A stretch of DNA of 64,000 nt from NCBI RefSeq assembly GCF_028993575.1, contig NZ_CP118615.1, positions 1,984,001 through 2,048,000 of the forward strand, written 5' to 3'. This document shows positions 49,912 through 58,440 of this stretch, piece by piece. The position numbers and the translations under genes were made by a program. How positions within the stretch are numbered: the stretch's first letter is position 1; every line of letters begins with the position of its first letter. This stretch comes from Micromonospora cathayae (GTDB lineage Bacteria > Actinomycetota > Actinomycetes > Mycobacteriales > Micromonosporaceae). The notes below the pieces were generated by a model. That model saw only the letters and a list, made by a program, of their open reading frames with translations. It had not been told where the DNA came from and made no database searches.

Positions 49912-50655
49912 ATGCGGAACGGGGGCGGCTGGAGCACGCGTGAGCTGGCCGAGATTGCCGGCACCACGCTGAAGGCGGTGCGGCACTACCACCGGATCGG
50001 GCTGCTGGAGGAGCCCGAGCGGGCGGTCAACGGCTACAAGCAGTACCAGACCAGGCATCTCGTCCGGTTGCTGCGGATCCGACGCCTGGCGGACCTGGGT
50101 GTGCCGCTGGCCGACATCGCCGCGGTGGAGAGCTCGGTCGAGGGCGCGGAACAGACGTTCCGCGCCCTCGACGCCGAACTGGCCGCCAGCATCGAACGCC
50201 AGCAGCGGATCCGCGAGGAACTGGCGGGAATCCTCCGGCAACCCGACCGCACCGACCTGCCGCCGGGCTTCGGTCACCTCGCTGGCGACCTGTCCGAGGC
50301 TGAACGGGCGTTCCTGCTCGTCTGCTCGCGGGTCCTCGATCCGCAGGTGCTGGACACCCTGCGGGAGACGTACACCTCTACCCCCACCGCCGCCGGAAAG
50401 GATCTCGATGCGCTGACCGAGGACGCGAGTGAGGAGACCCGGCAGAACCTGGCCGAGCGGCTCGCCCCCGACATCGACCGCGACCGGCAGAAGCATCCAC
50501 GCCTGCGGGAGCTGGCGGAGCAGGGTGCGGCGGGCCGTGGGCCACGCAACTGGCTGGTCTTCCTCCGGGCGGTCGTCGAGTTGTACAACCCCGCGCAGAT
50601 CGACGTCCTGCAGCGCGTCAACGTCATCCTCGACCGGGACGAACCGGGCGGGTGA
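49912..50655 (+). CDS. MerR-family transcriptional regulator
   Basis: A 247-residue MerR-type activator/repressor. The winged helix STRELAEIAGTTLKAVRHYHRIGLLEEPERAVNGYKQYQTRHLVRLLRIRRLADLGVPLADIAAV is followed by a coiled-coil linker and an effector region of about 150 residues with no metal cysteines. It is probably autoregulated through the palindrome in its own promoter. No Shine-Dalgarno site precedes ATG 49912 and the predicted transcript starts there, so it should be leaderless. Confidence 0.9.
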   Translation: MRNGGGWSTRELAEIAGTTLKAVRHYHRIGLLEEPERAVNGYKQYQTRHLVRLLRIRRLADLGVPLADIAAVESSVEGAEQTFRALDAELAASIERQQRIREELAGILRQPDRTDLPPGFGHLAGDLSEAERAFLLVCSRVLDPQVLDTLRETYTSTPTAAGKDLDALTEDASEETRQNLAERLAPDIDRDRQKHPRLRELAEQGAAGRGPRNWLVFLRAVVELYNPAQIDVLQRVNVILDRDEPGG

Positions 50656-50781
50656 AACCCGCCCGGCCGGGAGACCGTCGGTCGGTCGTGCGCCCGTGAG
50701 GCCGGCCATGCCATGTCGTACGGGCGATCCGCTCGACGTCGACGGACCGGCGGAGGCGGCCGGGTGGCAGGCGCCGCCGGA

Positions 50782-51438
50782 TCACCCCGAGTTGTCCGGG
50801 CGGCCGAGCCGCTCCTCGAGTCCGTCGAGGATCAGCCCGAGCCCGTAGTCGAACTCGTCGGCGTATTCGTAGCCCCTGCCGACGACCAGCTCGGTGACCA
50901 TCTCGGTCAGGTAGGGGTAGGTGTCGGCGGGGAGCCCGAGCTCCGACACGAACTCGTCGACCCCCTCGCCGGATTGCAGGGGCAGGTTGAGTTCGGTCTG
51001 CACGAAGCCGTAGACGTAGGCGTCGATCGCGGAGAAGGCATGGGCGGCCAGTGCGACCGGGAAGCCGTTGCGCCGCAGGCAACCCAGGACCGTGTCGTGG
51101 TGTCGCAGCAGTGCCCGGCCGGGGGTACGGCGTGACTCGACCAGGCTGAGCGCCCACGGGTGCCGGGACAGCACGCTTCGCGCCGAGGCGGCCCGGTCGG
51201 TCATGGCCGGTCGCCAGGGCCGGTCGGGGGTGGGCAGTTCGATCCCGGTGAAGATCCAGTCCGCCAGCCCGTCGAGCAGGTCGTCCTTGCCGGCGACGTG
51301 GTGGTAGAGCGACATCGCCTCGACGCCGAGCTCCTTGCCGACGTTGCGCATGCTCACTCCACCGAGGCCGGCGCGGTCGGCGACGCGGGCGGCGGCCTCG
51401 ATGACGCGGTCACGGGTCAAGGCCGGTCGGTTGGTCAT
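50782..51438 (-). CDS. TetR-family transcriptional regulator
   Basis: A 218-residue TetR regulator. The helix-turn-helix is TRDRVIEAAARVADRAGLGGVSMRNVGKELGVEAMSLYHHVAGKDDLLDGLADWI, and the C-terminal part is of the TetR_C_1 (tetracycline-repressor-like) type. ATG 51438 faces a spacer holding two CTTAC palindromes shared with the divergent oxidoreductase gene, which it most likely represses. Confidence 0.92.
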   Translation of the reverse strand: MTNRPALTRDRVIEAAARVADRAGLGGVSMRNVGKELGVEAMSLYHHVAGKDDLLDGLADWIFTGIELPTPDRPWRPAMTDRAASARSVLSRHPWALSLVESRRTPGRALLRHHDTVLGCLRRNGFPVALAAHAFSAIDAYVYGFVQTELNLPLQSGEGVDEFVSELGLPADTYPYLTEMVTELVVGRGYEYADEFDYGLGLILDGLEERLGRPDNSG

Positions 51439-51462
51439 GTCACCTCGTTCGACTCTTGCAGC

Positions 51463-51510
51463 CTTACAGGCGTAAGGATACCGTACGAGGCGTTGACTTA
51501 CATGTGTAAG
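51463..51510. promoter_or_regulatory. Two TetR operators in the divergent spacer
   Basis: CTTACAGGCGTAAG (51463-51476) and CTTACATGTGTAAG (51497-51510) are 14-base palindromes with identical CTTAC/GTAAG arms, 34 bases start to start. A TTGACT -35-like element overlaps the left edge of the second copy. They sit between the TetR and oxidoreductase start codons. Confidence 0.82.
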
Positions 51511-51518
51511 GGAGAGCC

Positions 51519-52466
51519 ATGCGGGCAGCGGTCATCGACAGGTACGGCACACCGGATGTCGTACGCATCACCGACGTACCCACCCCGACGCCCCGGGCCG
51601 ACGAGGTGCTCGTCCGGGTCGTCGCCACGGCGGTCACCGCAGCCGACTCCCGCATCCGTGCCGCCCGCTTCCCGAAGGGGTTCGCGCCCTTCGCCCGACT
51701 GGCGTTCGGCGCGTCCCGGCCCCGGCGGACGATCCTCGGCGGTGTGTTCTCCGGCCGGGTCGAAGCCGTCGGCGCGACGGTCACCGGTCTCTCTCCCGGC
51801 GACGAGGTGTGTGGCATGACGGGAGTCCGGCTCGGCGCGCACGCGCAGTACGTGGTCGTCCCGGCGAAGAGGATCGTCCGCAAGCCGGCGAAGGTGACCC
51901 ACGAGGACGCAGCCGGGGTGCTCTTCGGCGGCACGACCGCGCTGTACTTCCTCCGCGACAGGGCCGCCGTGCGCCCGGGGCAGTCCGTGCTGGTCAACGG
52001 CGCGTCCGGGGCGATCGGCACCAACGCCGTACAACTGGCCAGGCACTTCGGGGCGAGCGTCACCGCCGTGACCAGCACCCGGAACAACCGCCTGGTCACC
52101 GAGCTCGGCGCAGACCGGGTCATCGACTACACCACCACCGACCTGGCCGACGTGCCCGACCGCTTCGACGTCGTCCTCGACACCGTGGGCAACCTGTCGC
52201 CCGCGTCCGGGAGGCGACTACTCACCGACAAGGGTGTGCTCCTGCTCGCCGCGGCCGACCTGTGGGCGACCGTCCGCGCCCGCGGTGCCGTCAAGGCCGG
52301 TGCCGCGCCGGAGCGGGTCGAGGACATCGAACTCCTGCTGCTGATGGTGGCCGACGGCGAACTGAGCGCGGTCGTCGACCGGGTCTGCGATCTCGACGGG
52401 ATCGCGGCGGCCCACCAACGCGTCGACTCCGGCCGCAAGGTCGGCAACATCATCGTCCGGCCGTAG
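51519..52466 (+). CDS. NAD(P)-dependent quinone oxidoreductase (MDR superfamily, zinc-independent)
   Basis: A 315-residue medium-chain reductase. It has the N-terminal catalytic half MRAAVIDRYGTPDVVRITDVPTP, the coenzyme block QSVLVNGASGAIGTNAVQLARHFGASVTAVTS and the C-terminal GRKVGNIIVRP. The cysteine and glutamate ligands of zinc alcohol dehydrogenases are missing, placing it with QOR-type NADPH:quinone reductases. ATG 51519 has GGAGAG upstream. Control by the divergent TetR suggests induction by a quinone or other electrophile, which is an inference. Confidence 0.9.
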   Translation: MRAAVIDRYGTPDVVRITDVPTPTPRADEVLVRVVATAVTAADSRIRAARFPKGFAPFARLAFGASRPRRTILGGVFSGRVEAVGATVTGLSPGDEVCGMTGVRLGAHAQYVVVPAKRIVRKPAKVTHEDAAGVLFGGTTALYFLRDRAAVRPGQSVLVNGASGAIGTNAVQLARHFGASVTAVTSTRNNRLVTELGADRVIDYTTTDLADVPDRFDVVLDTVGNLSPASGRRLLTDKGVLLLAAADLWATVRARGAVKAGAAPERVEDIELLLLMVADGELSAVVDRVCDLDGIAAAHQRVDSGRKVGNIIVRP

Positions 52467-53271
52467 GGCGCGCCCCGGTCGCGGGAGGATCCTGCGCTGC
52501 GCCCTGCCACCCCGGGTGAACCCCCAGGTCGCGAGACTGGGCACTCGCGCCCTCGTAGCTCAGGGGGTAGAGCATCGGTTCCCTAACCCGACGCTCCGCC
52601 TGTCCCGGTCGGCTGATCACCTGCAGCGTTCTGCATTCTTCCCACGTTCGCCTGTCGCTCCGCAGCGATGCTGTGGTCTGCTGCGGAAGATCAGCAAGCC
52701 GCGTTTGTCCTGTTCATGCGAGCAGTTCGGCGGGACTGGGCGAGCCGCGGCTGGCGACGGCGTCGGCGCTGCCGCCAGTCTCGCCTCGTCGGTTCCTGCT
52801 ACGGCTCACCTCAGGCGCAGAGACCGTCGCGATGGCGTACGTCAAGGGGCGCAACCTCGCCGACATTCTCGCCCCCGGAGCCACTACGCCCGCTGCGACA
52901 ACCGGCAACCGACCGACGTGGCCCACGCCTTCGTCACCAAGCGGGCCATGCTGGCGCCACATTTGTACTCCTGAGGGCGCGCCTGTTCTGGCCGGGCCGT
53001 TCGTGACCACCACGACCTCACCGCCACCTCGGAGGTATCACGGCAAAGTCGAGACGGGCGGTGTTTCGCCCGGTAACTGAAGGGCATCTCTGTATCGGGG
53101 TCATCGACTCCAACGTTGCGCCGGCAACGCGGTGCCTTCTACCGCAAAGCCAGCGGACGGCTGCCCAGACCTCGCGGCCTTCCCCTCGTCAGTCCTCCAG
53201 TTCGGGATCACACGCTGGAGCGCTCCGCAGCGGGCGTATGTGATCATCGGACCAGCCCCGGAAGGTATGTG
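52467..53271. other. Scarred intergenic region
   Basis: About 800 bases with no convincing gene. The first 80 bases follow the oxidoreductase; then comes a half tRNA (52549-52591). The remainder has lower GC than the genes, short frames with no family resemblance and no ribosome sites, and mixed third-position bases. A GTGTTTCGCCCGGTAAC element near 53061 resembles a shortened sigma-B-like site but has the wrong spacing. It reads like degraded sequence left by insertion and deletion. Confidence 0.5.
52549..52591 (+). pseudogene. 5' half of a tRNA gene, resembling tRNA-Arg(CCT)
   Basis: The sequence GCCCTCG (acceptor 5' strand), TA, GCTC-loop-GAGC (D arm) and TCGGT with an anticodon-like CCT loop matches the 5' part of a tRNA-Arg(CCU). 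The variable region, T arm (no GGTTCGAATCC) and acceptor 3' strand (CGAGGGC) do not follow. The 3' strand of the anticodon stem is imperfect and position 33 is C instead of T. It is therefore a truncated relic. Confidence 0.6.
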
Positions 53272-53274
53272 GTG

Positions 53275-54228
53275 ATGAGCGTAGAATTGTCCGCCGTCCG
53301 CGCGAGTACGCCCCGTCCGGCGCCGAAGCCGCTGATCGAGGGCACCCAGTCGGCCGGCTCCCTGGTGATGTTGTGGGTATTCCTGGTGCTGCCGGTCGCG
53401 GCGCTGATCGCGGCGGTGCCGCTGGCCTGGGGCCGAGGTCTGTCCGGGCTGGACGCCTCGATGGCCGTCGTAGGGTACGTGATCGCGATGGCCGGTGCGA
53501 CCGTCGGGTTCCACCGGCACCTGACCCACGGATCGTTCAAGGCCCGCCGCGGCCTGCGCATCGCGCTGGCGGTGGCCGGCAGTCTCGCCGTGCAGGGCAC
53601 CCCGACCAAGTGGGTGGCCGACCATCGCCGCCATCACGCGTTCACCGACCGGGAGGGAGATCCCCATTCGCCGTGGCGCTACGGCACCGGTGTCGCCGCG
53701 CTGGTCAAGGGGCTGCTCCACTCCCACCTTGGCTGGTTGCTGAATCGGGAGATCACCAACAAGGCCCGCTTCGCCCCTGACCTGCTCGCCGACCGCGACA
53801 TCCGGGTCGTGGACCGACTGTTCGGACCGTTGGTGGCCGCGTCGCTGCTGCTCCCGGCGGTGATCGGCGGCCTCGTCAGCGGCTCGTGGACCGGAGCGTT
53901 GACCGGGTTCTTCTGGGCCGGGCTGGTCCGCATGGCGGTGGTGCACCATGTCACCTGGTCGGTCAACTCGATCTGTCACGTCGTGGGTCAGCGTCCCTTC
54001 ATCAGCAAGGACAAGGCCACGAACTTCTGGCCGCTGGCGGTCCTGTCGTTCGGGGAGAGTTGGCACAACTCCCACCACGCCGACCCCACCGGCGCCCGCC
54101 ACGGGGTGCTGCGCGGTCAGATCGATCCCGCCGCCCGGCTGATCTGGCTCTTCGAGAAGCTCGGCTGGGCCCACGACGTCCGCTGGCCCGACGCGGCACG
54201 CCTCGCCGCCCGCCGCACCAACCCGTAA
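53275..54228 (+). CDS. Acyl-CoA desaturase (delta-9 stearoyl-CoA desaturase type)
   Basis: A 317-residue membrane-bound di-iron desaturase. The three histidine boxes are HRHLTH, HRRHH and HNSHH, in the spacing of delta-9 acyl-CoA desaturases, with four hydrophobic segments around them. It introduces a cis double bond into long-chain acyl-CoA, affecting membrane fluidity. ATG 53275 is used (GGAAGG upstream); GTG 53272 is the adjacent alternative. A second, different desaturase lies on the other strand at 56004-57053. Confidence 0.92.
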   Translation: MSVELSAVRASTPRPAPKPLIEGTQSAGSLVMLWVFLVLPVAALIAAVPLAWGRGLSGLDASMAVVGYVIAMAGATVGFHRHLTHGSFKARRGLRIALAVAGSLAVQGTPTKWVADHRRHHAFTDREGDPHSPWRYGTGVAALVKGLLHSHLGWLLNREITNKARFAPDLLADRDIRVVDRLFGPLVAASLLLPAVIGGLVSGSWTGALTGFFWAGLVRMAVVHHVTWSVNSICHVVGQRPFISKDKATNFWPLAVLSFGESWHNSHHADPTGARHGVLRGQIDPAARLIWLFEKLGWAHDVRWPDAARLAARRTNP

Positions 54229-54392
54229 CCGCCCGAGAGCGTCGCCGACCCGGCCCGAGAGACACCTCGTACCAGGATGCCCGCCGGCACCGATGGCAGC
54301 CGTCATCCGGGCGGGCGGCGAGCACCCAGGACAACGACGCCTGCCTGTGCCAAGGCGCATCCCACGCCCTACCTTCCTCGCCGGAGGAAACC

Positions 54393-54692
54393 ATGAACGA
54401 GCGTCACACCGTCATCCGCAGCCTGCACGACGTCGGAGCCGCCCTGTGGCTCGGCGGATCCCTGATGGGCGCAGTCGGCCTCAACGGGGCGTCCGGGGCC
54501 GTCAGCAACCCCGACGAACGCGCTCACATCGCCTCGGTGGGGTGGACGAAATGGGCACCGGTCTCCGCCGCCGCGATCGGCGCGCACCTGATCGGCGGCA
54601 CCGGTCTGCTGATCACGAACCGGCGCCGTGCCAGGACCCAGGCTGGTGTCACCGCGAACACCGCCGTCAAGACGGCGCTGACCCTCGCCGCG
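54393..54692 (+). pseudogene. Truncated small membrane protein gene
   Basis: ATG 54393 follows an excellent GGAGG site. The first 100 residues are coherent: RSLHDVGAALWLGGSLMGAVGLNGASGAV, then KWAPVSAAAIGAHLIGGTGLLITNRRR, giving two or three membrane segments of a small actinobacterial membrane protein. After TALTLAA the reading becomes arginine-rich and runs on through the convergent regulator gene antisense to 55082 without a natural C-terminus. The 3' part of the gene therefore appears to have been lost at a junction near 54690. Confidence 0.6.
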
Positions 54693-54719
54693 GACCGCCG
54701 TCGGCCGGGTAGGCGGCCG

Positions 54720-55451
54720 CTACGCGTCGAGGATGTGGGCGAGCATCGCGGGATCGCTGAGGACGCCGTGGGCCACCTCGGTCAGTTTGCGGCGGTGACG
54801 GCGGGCGTAGCCGCGGATGGCGGCGAACGCCTCGTCGACATCGAGGCCGGTCGCCTGCGCGACCGCCCCCTTGGCCTGCTCGATGACGATGCGGCTGTTC
54901 AACGCGCCCTGCAACTGCTCGGTCAGGAGTTCACCCCGGCGGATGGCGCGCTCCTGCAGCAGTCCGATCGCGGCGACGTCCGCCAGGGCCTGCATGACCG
55001 GCACATCGGTGCCCGCGAAATCGCCGCCCTTGGTGTCACCGAAGACGTTCAAGGCCCCGATCACCTGCGTGCGCAGCCGTAGCGGGAACGCGTGCACCGA
55101 TTGGAAACCCGCCGCGGTGGCCCGGGGCGCGAACCGGGGCCACCGGCCGCTAGCCTCGGCCAGATCGACATTGATGACGGGCGCGCCGGTCCGGAAGGCT
55201 TCCTGGCAGGGACCCTCGTGGGTCTGCAGCTGGAACAGCTCCACAAGTTTGACGTTCTCGTTCGAGCCCGCCATGAACTCGAGCCGGCCGTCCCGGCCGG
55301 CGAGGACGAGCCCCACCGCCGCCGCGCTGACCAGGTTGGCCGCCCGATCGGTGAGCATGTGCAGGAAGTCCATCAGGTCGAAGTCGTCCACCAGAGTGTC
55401 GGCGACCTCGACGAAGATCGTCGCCATCCGTTCGGCTGAGACGATGGTCAT
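54720..55451 (-). CDS. GAF-ANTAR domain protein (RNA-binding antiterminator)
   Basis: A 243-residue protein. A GAF sensor domain (about 15-165, with EGPCQEAFRTGAPVINVDL and SVHAFPLRLRTQVIGALNVF) is joined to a C-terminal ANTAR domain (about 180-240, ALNSRIVIEQAKGAVAQATGLDVDEAFAAIRGYARRH). ANTAR domains bind RNA hairpins to prevent termination. ATG 55451 follows GGAGG. Its downstream end faces the truncated membrane protein gene, and a second ANTAR fragment lies immediately upstream on the same strand. Confidence 0.9.
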   Translation of the reverse strand: MTIVSAERMATIFVEVADTLVDDFDLMDFLHMLTDRAANLVSAAAVGLVLAGRDGRLEFMAGSNENVKLVELFQLQTHEGPCQEAFRTGAPVINVDLAEASGRWPRFAPRATAAGFQSVHAFPLRLRTQVIGALNVFGDTKGGDFAGTDVPVMQALADVAAIGLLQERAIRRGELLTEQLQGALNSRIVIEQAKGAVAQATGLDVDEAFAAIRGYARRHRRKLTEVAHGVLSDPAMLAHILDA

Positions 55452-55500
55452 GCTTGCCTCCCGGCTTGTCCGACTGTGCGCGGTCATGGGGTACTCCGGC

Positions 55501-55812
55501 TCACGGCCCGTCGGGGTCGAGCCGCAGCCGGCGCGCGACGATGTCCCGGGCCACGTCGCTGAGGCGGCGGTTCTCCGCGTAGGCGTGGGCACGGATGCGC
55601 GCCATCGCCTGCCCGAGGGGGATCCCGAGCTGCACCATGACCATGCCCTGAGCTTGGAACAACTCCGCACGGTACTCGCCCGCGTCGTCGTCGATGTCGG
55701 CGATGCCGCTGCTCTCCGCCTGTTCCTGCCGGTCGAGCAGGGCGGTCACCGTGATGTCGGCGAAGGTGAGGGCGTCGGCGAACTCCGCGGGCGGTTCGGC
55801 GATCCCGGGCAT
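55501..55812 (-). pseudogene. ANTAR-domain fragment of a second GAF-ANTAR gene
   Basis: The frame encodes 103 residues that start inside the usual GAF-to-ANTAR linker (FADALTFADITVTALLDRQ) and continue into a complete ANTAR domain (GEYRAELFQAQGMVMVQLGIPLGQAMARIRAHAYAENRRLSDVARDIVARRL). The GAF domain expected before it is absent, and upstream sequence in frame is unrelated low-complexity coding. It is most likely the 3' remnant of a gene whose front was deleted, although a short ANTAR-only protein could still be made from ATG 55812. Confidence 0.6.
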
Positions 55813-56003
55813 GAGGCTTCGACGGAGGGGAAGACCATGGCCTTCTTGCGAAGAGCACTGATGAGCCCGGCCGAGCGGCGGTTGGTGCACGCTGCTCCAG
55901 AGCCGGCGCCTGAGTGAAGCCCCGTTCCTTGGCGAGCACGTGTAGCCGATCGCGGGGTCCTGCGGAGGCTGGTGCACGAGGGCAGAGGCGCTCGGCGCCT
56001 CGT

Positions 56004-57053
56004 TCACGGAGGCGGCGTGGCGGAGTCCGTTCGTGGTTCACCGGATCCGACGCCGTGCAGGTGGCGTAGCGCCTCCGCCCAGGAGCGGACCAGGCTGGTT
56101 TCGTGGTAGTCGATGTCGTGCTCGGCGCAGAACCGCCGGATCAGCGGGCGGGCGCGGCGCAGGTTGGGGCACGGCATGCTCGGGAACAGATGGTGTTCGA
56201 TCTGATAGTTCAGGCCGCCGAGCACCACGTCGACGAAACGCCCACCCCGGACGTTGCGGGACGTGAGGACCTGCCGCCGGAGGTAGTCCAGGTTGTCGTC
56301 GGCGCCGAGGATCGGCATGCCCTTGTGATTCGGGGCGAAGGAGCAGCCGAGGTACAGGCCGAGCGCGCCCTGGTTGACGAGGATGAAGGCGACCGCCTGC
56401 GCGGGGCTGAGGACCAGGAACACGGCGGCGAGGTAGCCGCCGAGGTGCAGGGCCAGCAGTCCGGCTTCGACGGGCCGATGCGCGATCCGGCGCGGGCCGA
56501 GGACGGCCCGCACGCTGTTGGCGTGCAGGTGCAGGGCCTCCAGCAGGAGCAGCGGAAAGAACAGGTACGCCTGGTGACGTGCCACGAGCGCGCCGAAGCC
56601 ACGCCGGCTGCGCGCCTGGCCGACGGTGAACGACAGGGGCGCCACGGTGATGTCGGGGTCCCTGCCCTCGGTGTTCGGGTGGGCGTGGTGCCGGTTGTGC
56701 TTGTCCACCCACCAGCCGTAGCTGAGCCCGGTCAACAGGTTGCCGTGGATGAGGCCGATCAGATCGTTCGCCCGGCGCGAACGGGCGATCTGCCGGTGCC
56801 CCGCGTCGTGACCGATGAATCCGGCCTGCGCGAAGACCACCGCGAGGGCCACCGCGACGCCGAGTTGCCACCACGACTCACCCAACCGGGCGAACAGCAT
56901 CCAGAGTCCGCCGAAGGAACCGGCGACGAGGCCGATCCGCACCGCGTAGTAACCGCGCCGCCGATCGAGTAGACCCGCCGCGCGGACCTGGCGGGACAGA
57001 TCGGCGTAGTCACTGCCCCGCTGACGGCCAGCGTCAAGGCTGATGTCGCTCAT
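56004..57053 (-). CDS. Front-end type fatty acid desaturase (linoleoyl-CoA desaturase-like)
   Basis: A 349-residue membrane di-iron desaturase. The histidine boxes are GHDAGH, HNRHHAHP and QIEHHLFPSMP; the glutamine in the third box is the mark of the delta-6/front-end (DesA3/linoleoyl-CoA) group. There is no fused cytochrome b5. ATG 57053 has GGGAG upstream. With the delta-9 enzyme at 53275 it could produce polyunsaturated lipids, for example under cold or membrane stress, which is an inference. Confidence 0.92.
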   Translation of the reverse strand: MSDISLDAGRQRGSDYADLSRQVRAAGLLDRRRGYYAVRIGLVAGSFGGLWMLFARLGESWWQLGVAVALAVVFAQAGFIGHDAGHRQIARSRRANDLIGLIHGNLLTGLSYGWWVDKHNRHHAHPNTEGRDPDITVAPLSFTVGQARSRRGFGALVARHQAYLFFPLLLLEALHLHANSVRAVLGPRRIAHRPVEAGLLALHLGGYLAAVFLVLSPAQAVAFILVNQGALGLYLGCSFAPNHKGMPILGADDNLDYLRRQVLTSRNVRGGRFVDVVLGGLNYQIEHHLFPSMPCPNLRRARPLIRRFCAEHDIDYHETSLVRSWAEALRHLHGVGSGEPRTDSATPPP

Positions 57054-57528
57054 ATAGCTCCCGCTGCTCCGCGCGCCTCCCGGGTCGCGACCGAGTCGTC
57101 GAACGTCAGGTCACGGCCCGCTGGCTGTACTCGCCGAACCCGATCTCACGGTGCGCTCCCTTCCCGCCCGCAGTTCCGGCCGACTCGCCTGCCTCGTCGC
57201 CTTCAGTCTGACCCGACCGCTGGGCCGCCCGAGGCCGATCGCGGCGATTGCGAGCCAGTGTGACCGAGGCGCGCCCGACGAGGAATGGAACCCCGTGCGG
57301 ACAGGTGTAACGGATGGACCCCTGTGTCGTGTTTGCGGCGATCGCGGTGGGGGTACTTCACCTGTTGCGCCAGACCGTCGCGCACGGCGACGTTTCGCGC
57401 CTCCCGATGGGTCACCCGGAATCCCGTGATCCGACTCTTCTCGATCTCGAGCCCTATGCATGCGCGCCAGAAGAAGCAGACCTCAGCGTCCCCCACCCTG
57501 CGCGTACCCCGATAAACAGGAGCTGTCC
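57054..57528 (+). other. Intergenic region with a sigma-B/F-like promoter
   Basis: A 475-base spacer between the divergent desaturase and a small membrane protein gene. No convincing gene is seen. At 57331-57356 the sequence GTTT-N16-GGGTAC matches the stress sigma factor (sigma-B/SigF) consensus GTTT-N15-17-GGGTA and points toward the small membrane protein, leaving a leader of about 165 bases. Confidence 0.5.
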
Positions 57529-57828
57529 ATGACCTCGTCCCCCGTCTCAACCAACCAGCGCGACATCAACGCCGCCGAGCGGCGTCGCGGCCACAGCGAA
57601 ACGAAGCCGGCCTTCAAGACCACCGAATTCATCGCGTACCTGGTCATCGTCCTCGGTGTACTCATCGCCTCCCTCGTGGTCGACGGCAACGGCAACGGCG
57701 ACAACGGCGCCGGCGGCGACTTCTTCCGCGCCGACCGCGCCTGGCTCTACGTCACCATGCTGACCATCGGCTACATGGTCAGCCGCGGCCTGGCCAAGGC
57801 CGGCAGCCGCTCCTCCCACGACGCCTGA
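57529..57828 (+). CDS. Small two-span membrane protein, probably stress-induced
   Basis: A 99-residue protein of unknown function. A polar N-terminus is followed by two membrane helices (TEFIAYLVIVLGVLIASLVV and WLYVTMLTIGYMVSRGL) joined by a glycine/asparagine-rich loop (DGNGNGDNGAGGDF). Similar small proteins occur widely in actinobacteria, but I cannot name a family. ATG 57529 has CAGGAG upstream. A sigma-B-like promoter lies before it and a perfect terminator after it, so it is a complete single-gene unit. Confidence 0.85.
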   Translation: MTSSPVSTNQRDINAAERRRGHSETKPAFKTTEFIAYLVIVLGVLIASLVVDGNGNGDNGAGGDFFRADRAWLYVTMLTIGYMVSRGLAKAGSRSSHDA

Positions 57829-57838
57829 TCCACCGCAC

Positions 57839-57875
57839 CGCACCGCCCGGTCACTACGTGTGACCGGGCGGTGCG
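57839..57875 (+). terminator. Terminator hairpin after the small membrane protein gene
   Basis: Sixteen-base perfect arms (57839-57854 and 57860-57875) with a five-base loop start 11 bases after the stop codon. Confidence 0.8.
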
Positions 57876-58440
57876 CGTCGGCGACGCCGCCGTTACGCAC
57901 CGGAGCGTTGCTGGCGACCCGGCCAGGACGAGGATGGTGGTGCTGTCTCAGCGGCAGGGGGCACCACCAGGAGCATCGGACGCACTGTTCCCGCCTATGT
58001 ACCCCATGGCCGGGCGCCTATGGATGACCTCGTGCAGCGGATCGCCGGACGTGACCGGGCGTGGGTGACGGCCATCGCCGTTCGTCGGGCTGCCGAGCGG
58101 CTCCGCGTGCTCGATGGCCGCCCTCCGCTCTTCGCCACCGCACACGACGAGTTCCGCGGTCGCGAAACTGACAGCCGTGGTCGAGTCGCCGACCCTGCAT
58201 TGGGCCGACCTGTGGTTTCCTGTCGATCAGCCCAACGGCAGCGCAACCGTCTGGCCCTCCCGGTCGGGCATCGCATCTTGGTCGACCGCTGTCTTACCTG
58301 GAGCCTCACCCTCATCGATCCCCGGGCTCGCCGCGCCGGCCCTGATCTGCAAGATCGGCCTCGAAAAGGCTCCGCGCTCTCGGAGAGAGAGCCACAGCCC
58401 TGACCGGCCACGGTACGGCTGACGGGTAGCGAGGCACGGA
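57876..58440. other. Intergenic stretch without a recognisable gene
   Basis: About 565 bases. Plus-strand frames between 58020 and 58420 encode plausible-looking peptides such as DDLVQRIAGRDRAWVTAIAV and LHWADLWFPVDQPNG, but they lie in different frames, have no ribosome site and match no family known to me. The lower third-position GC suggests a decayed gene rather than an active one. Confidence 0.4.

Noticed and set aside
52549..53000. A group I intron in tRNA-Arg(CCT)
   Set aside because: The break near the anticodon fits the known intron position, but no 3' exon (T arm GGTTCGAATCC and CGAGGGC) and no intron core could be found downstream.
53886..55082. A plus-strand frame of nearly 400 codons spanning the desaturase end and the GAF-ANTAR gene
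   Set aside because: Only the part from 54393 to about 54692 looks like protein; the rest is out-of-frame desaturase and antisense regulator sequence.
55837..55917. A 26-codon plus-strand ORF (MAFLRRALMSPAERR...) preceded by GGAGGGG
   Set aside because: The ribosome site is good, but the peptide has no recognisable family, lies within sequence that looks rearranged, and may be only the start of a deleted gene.
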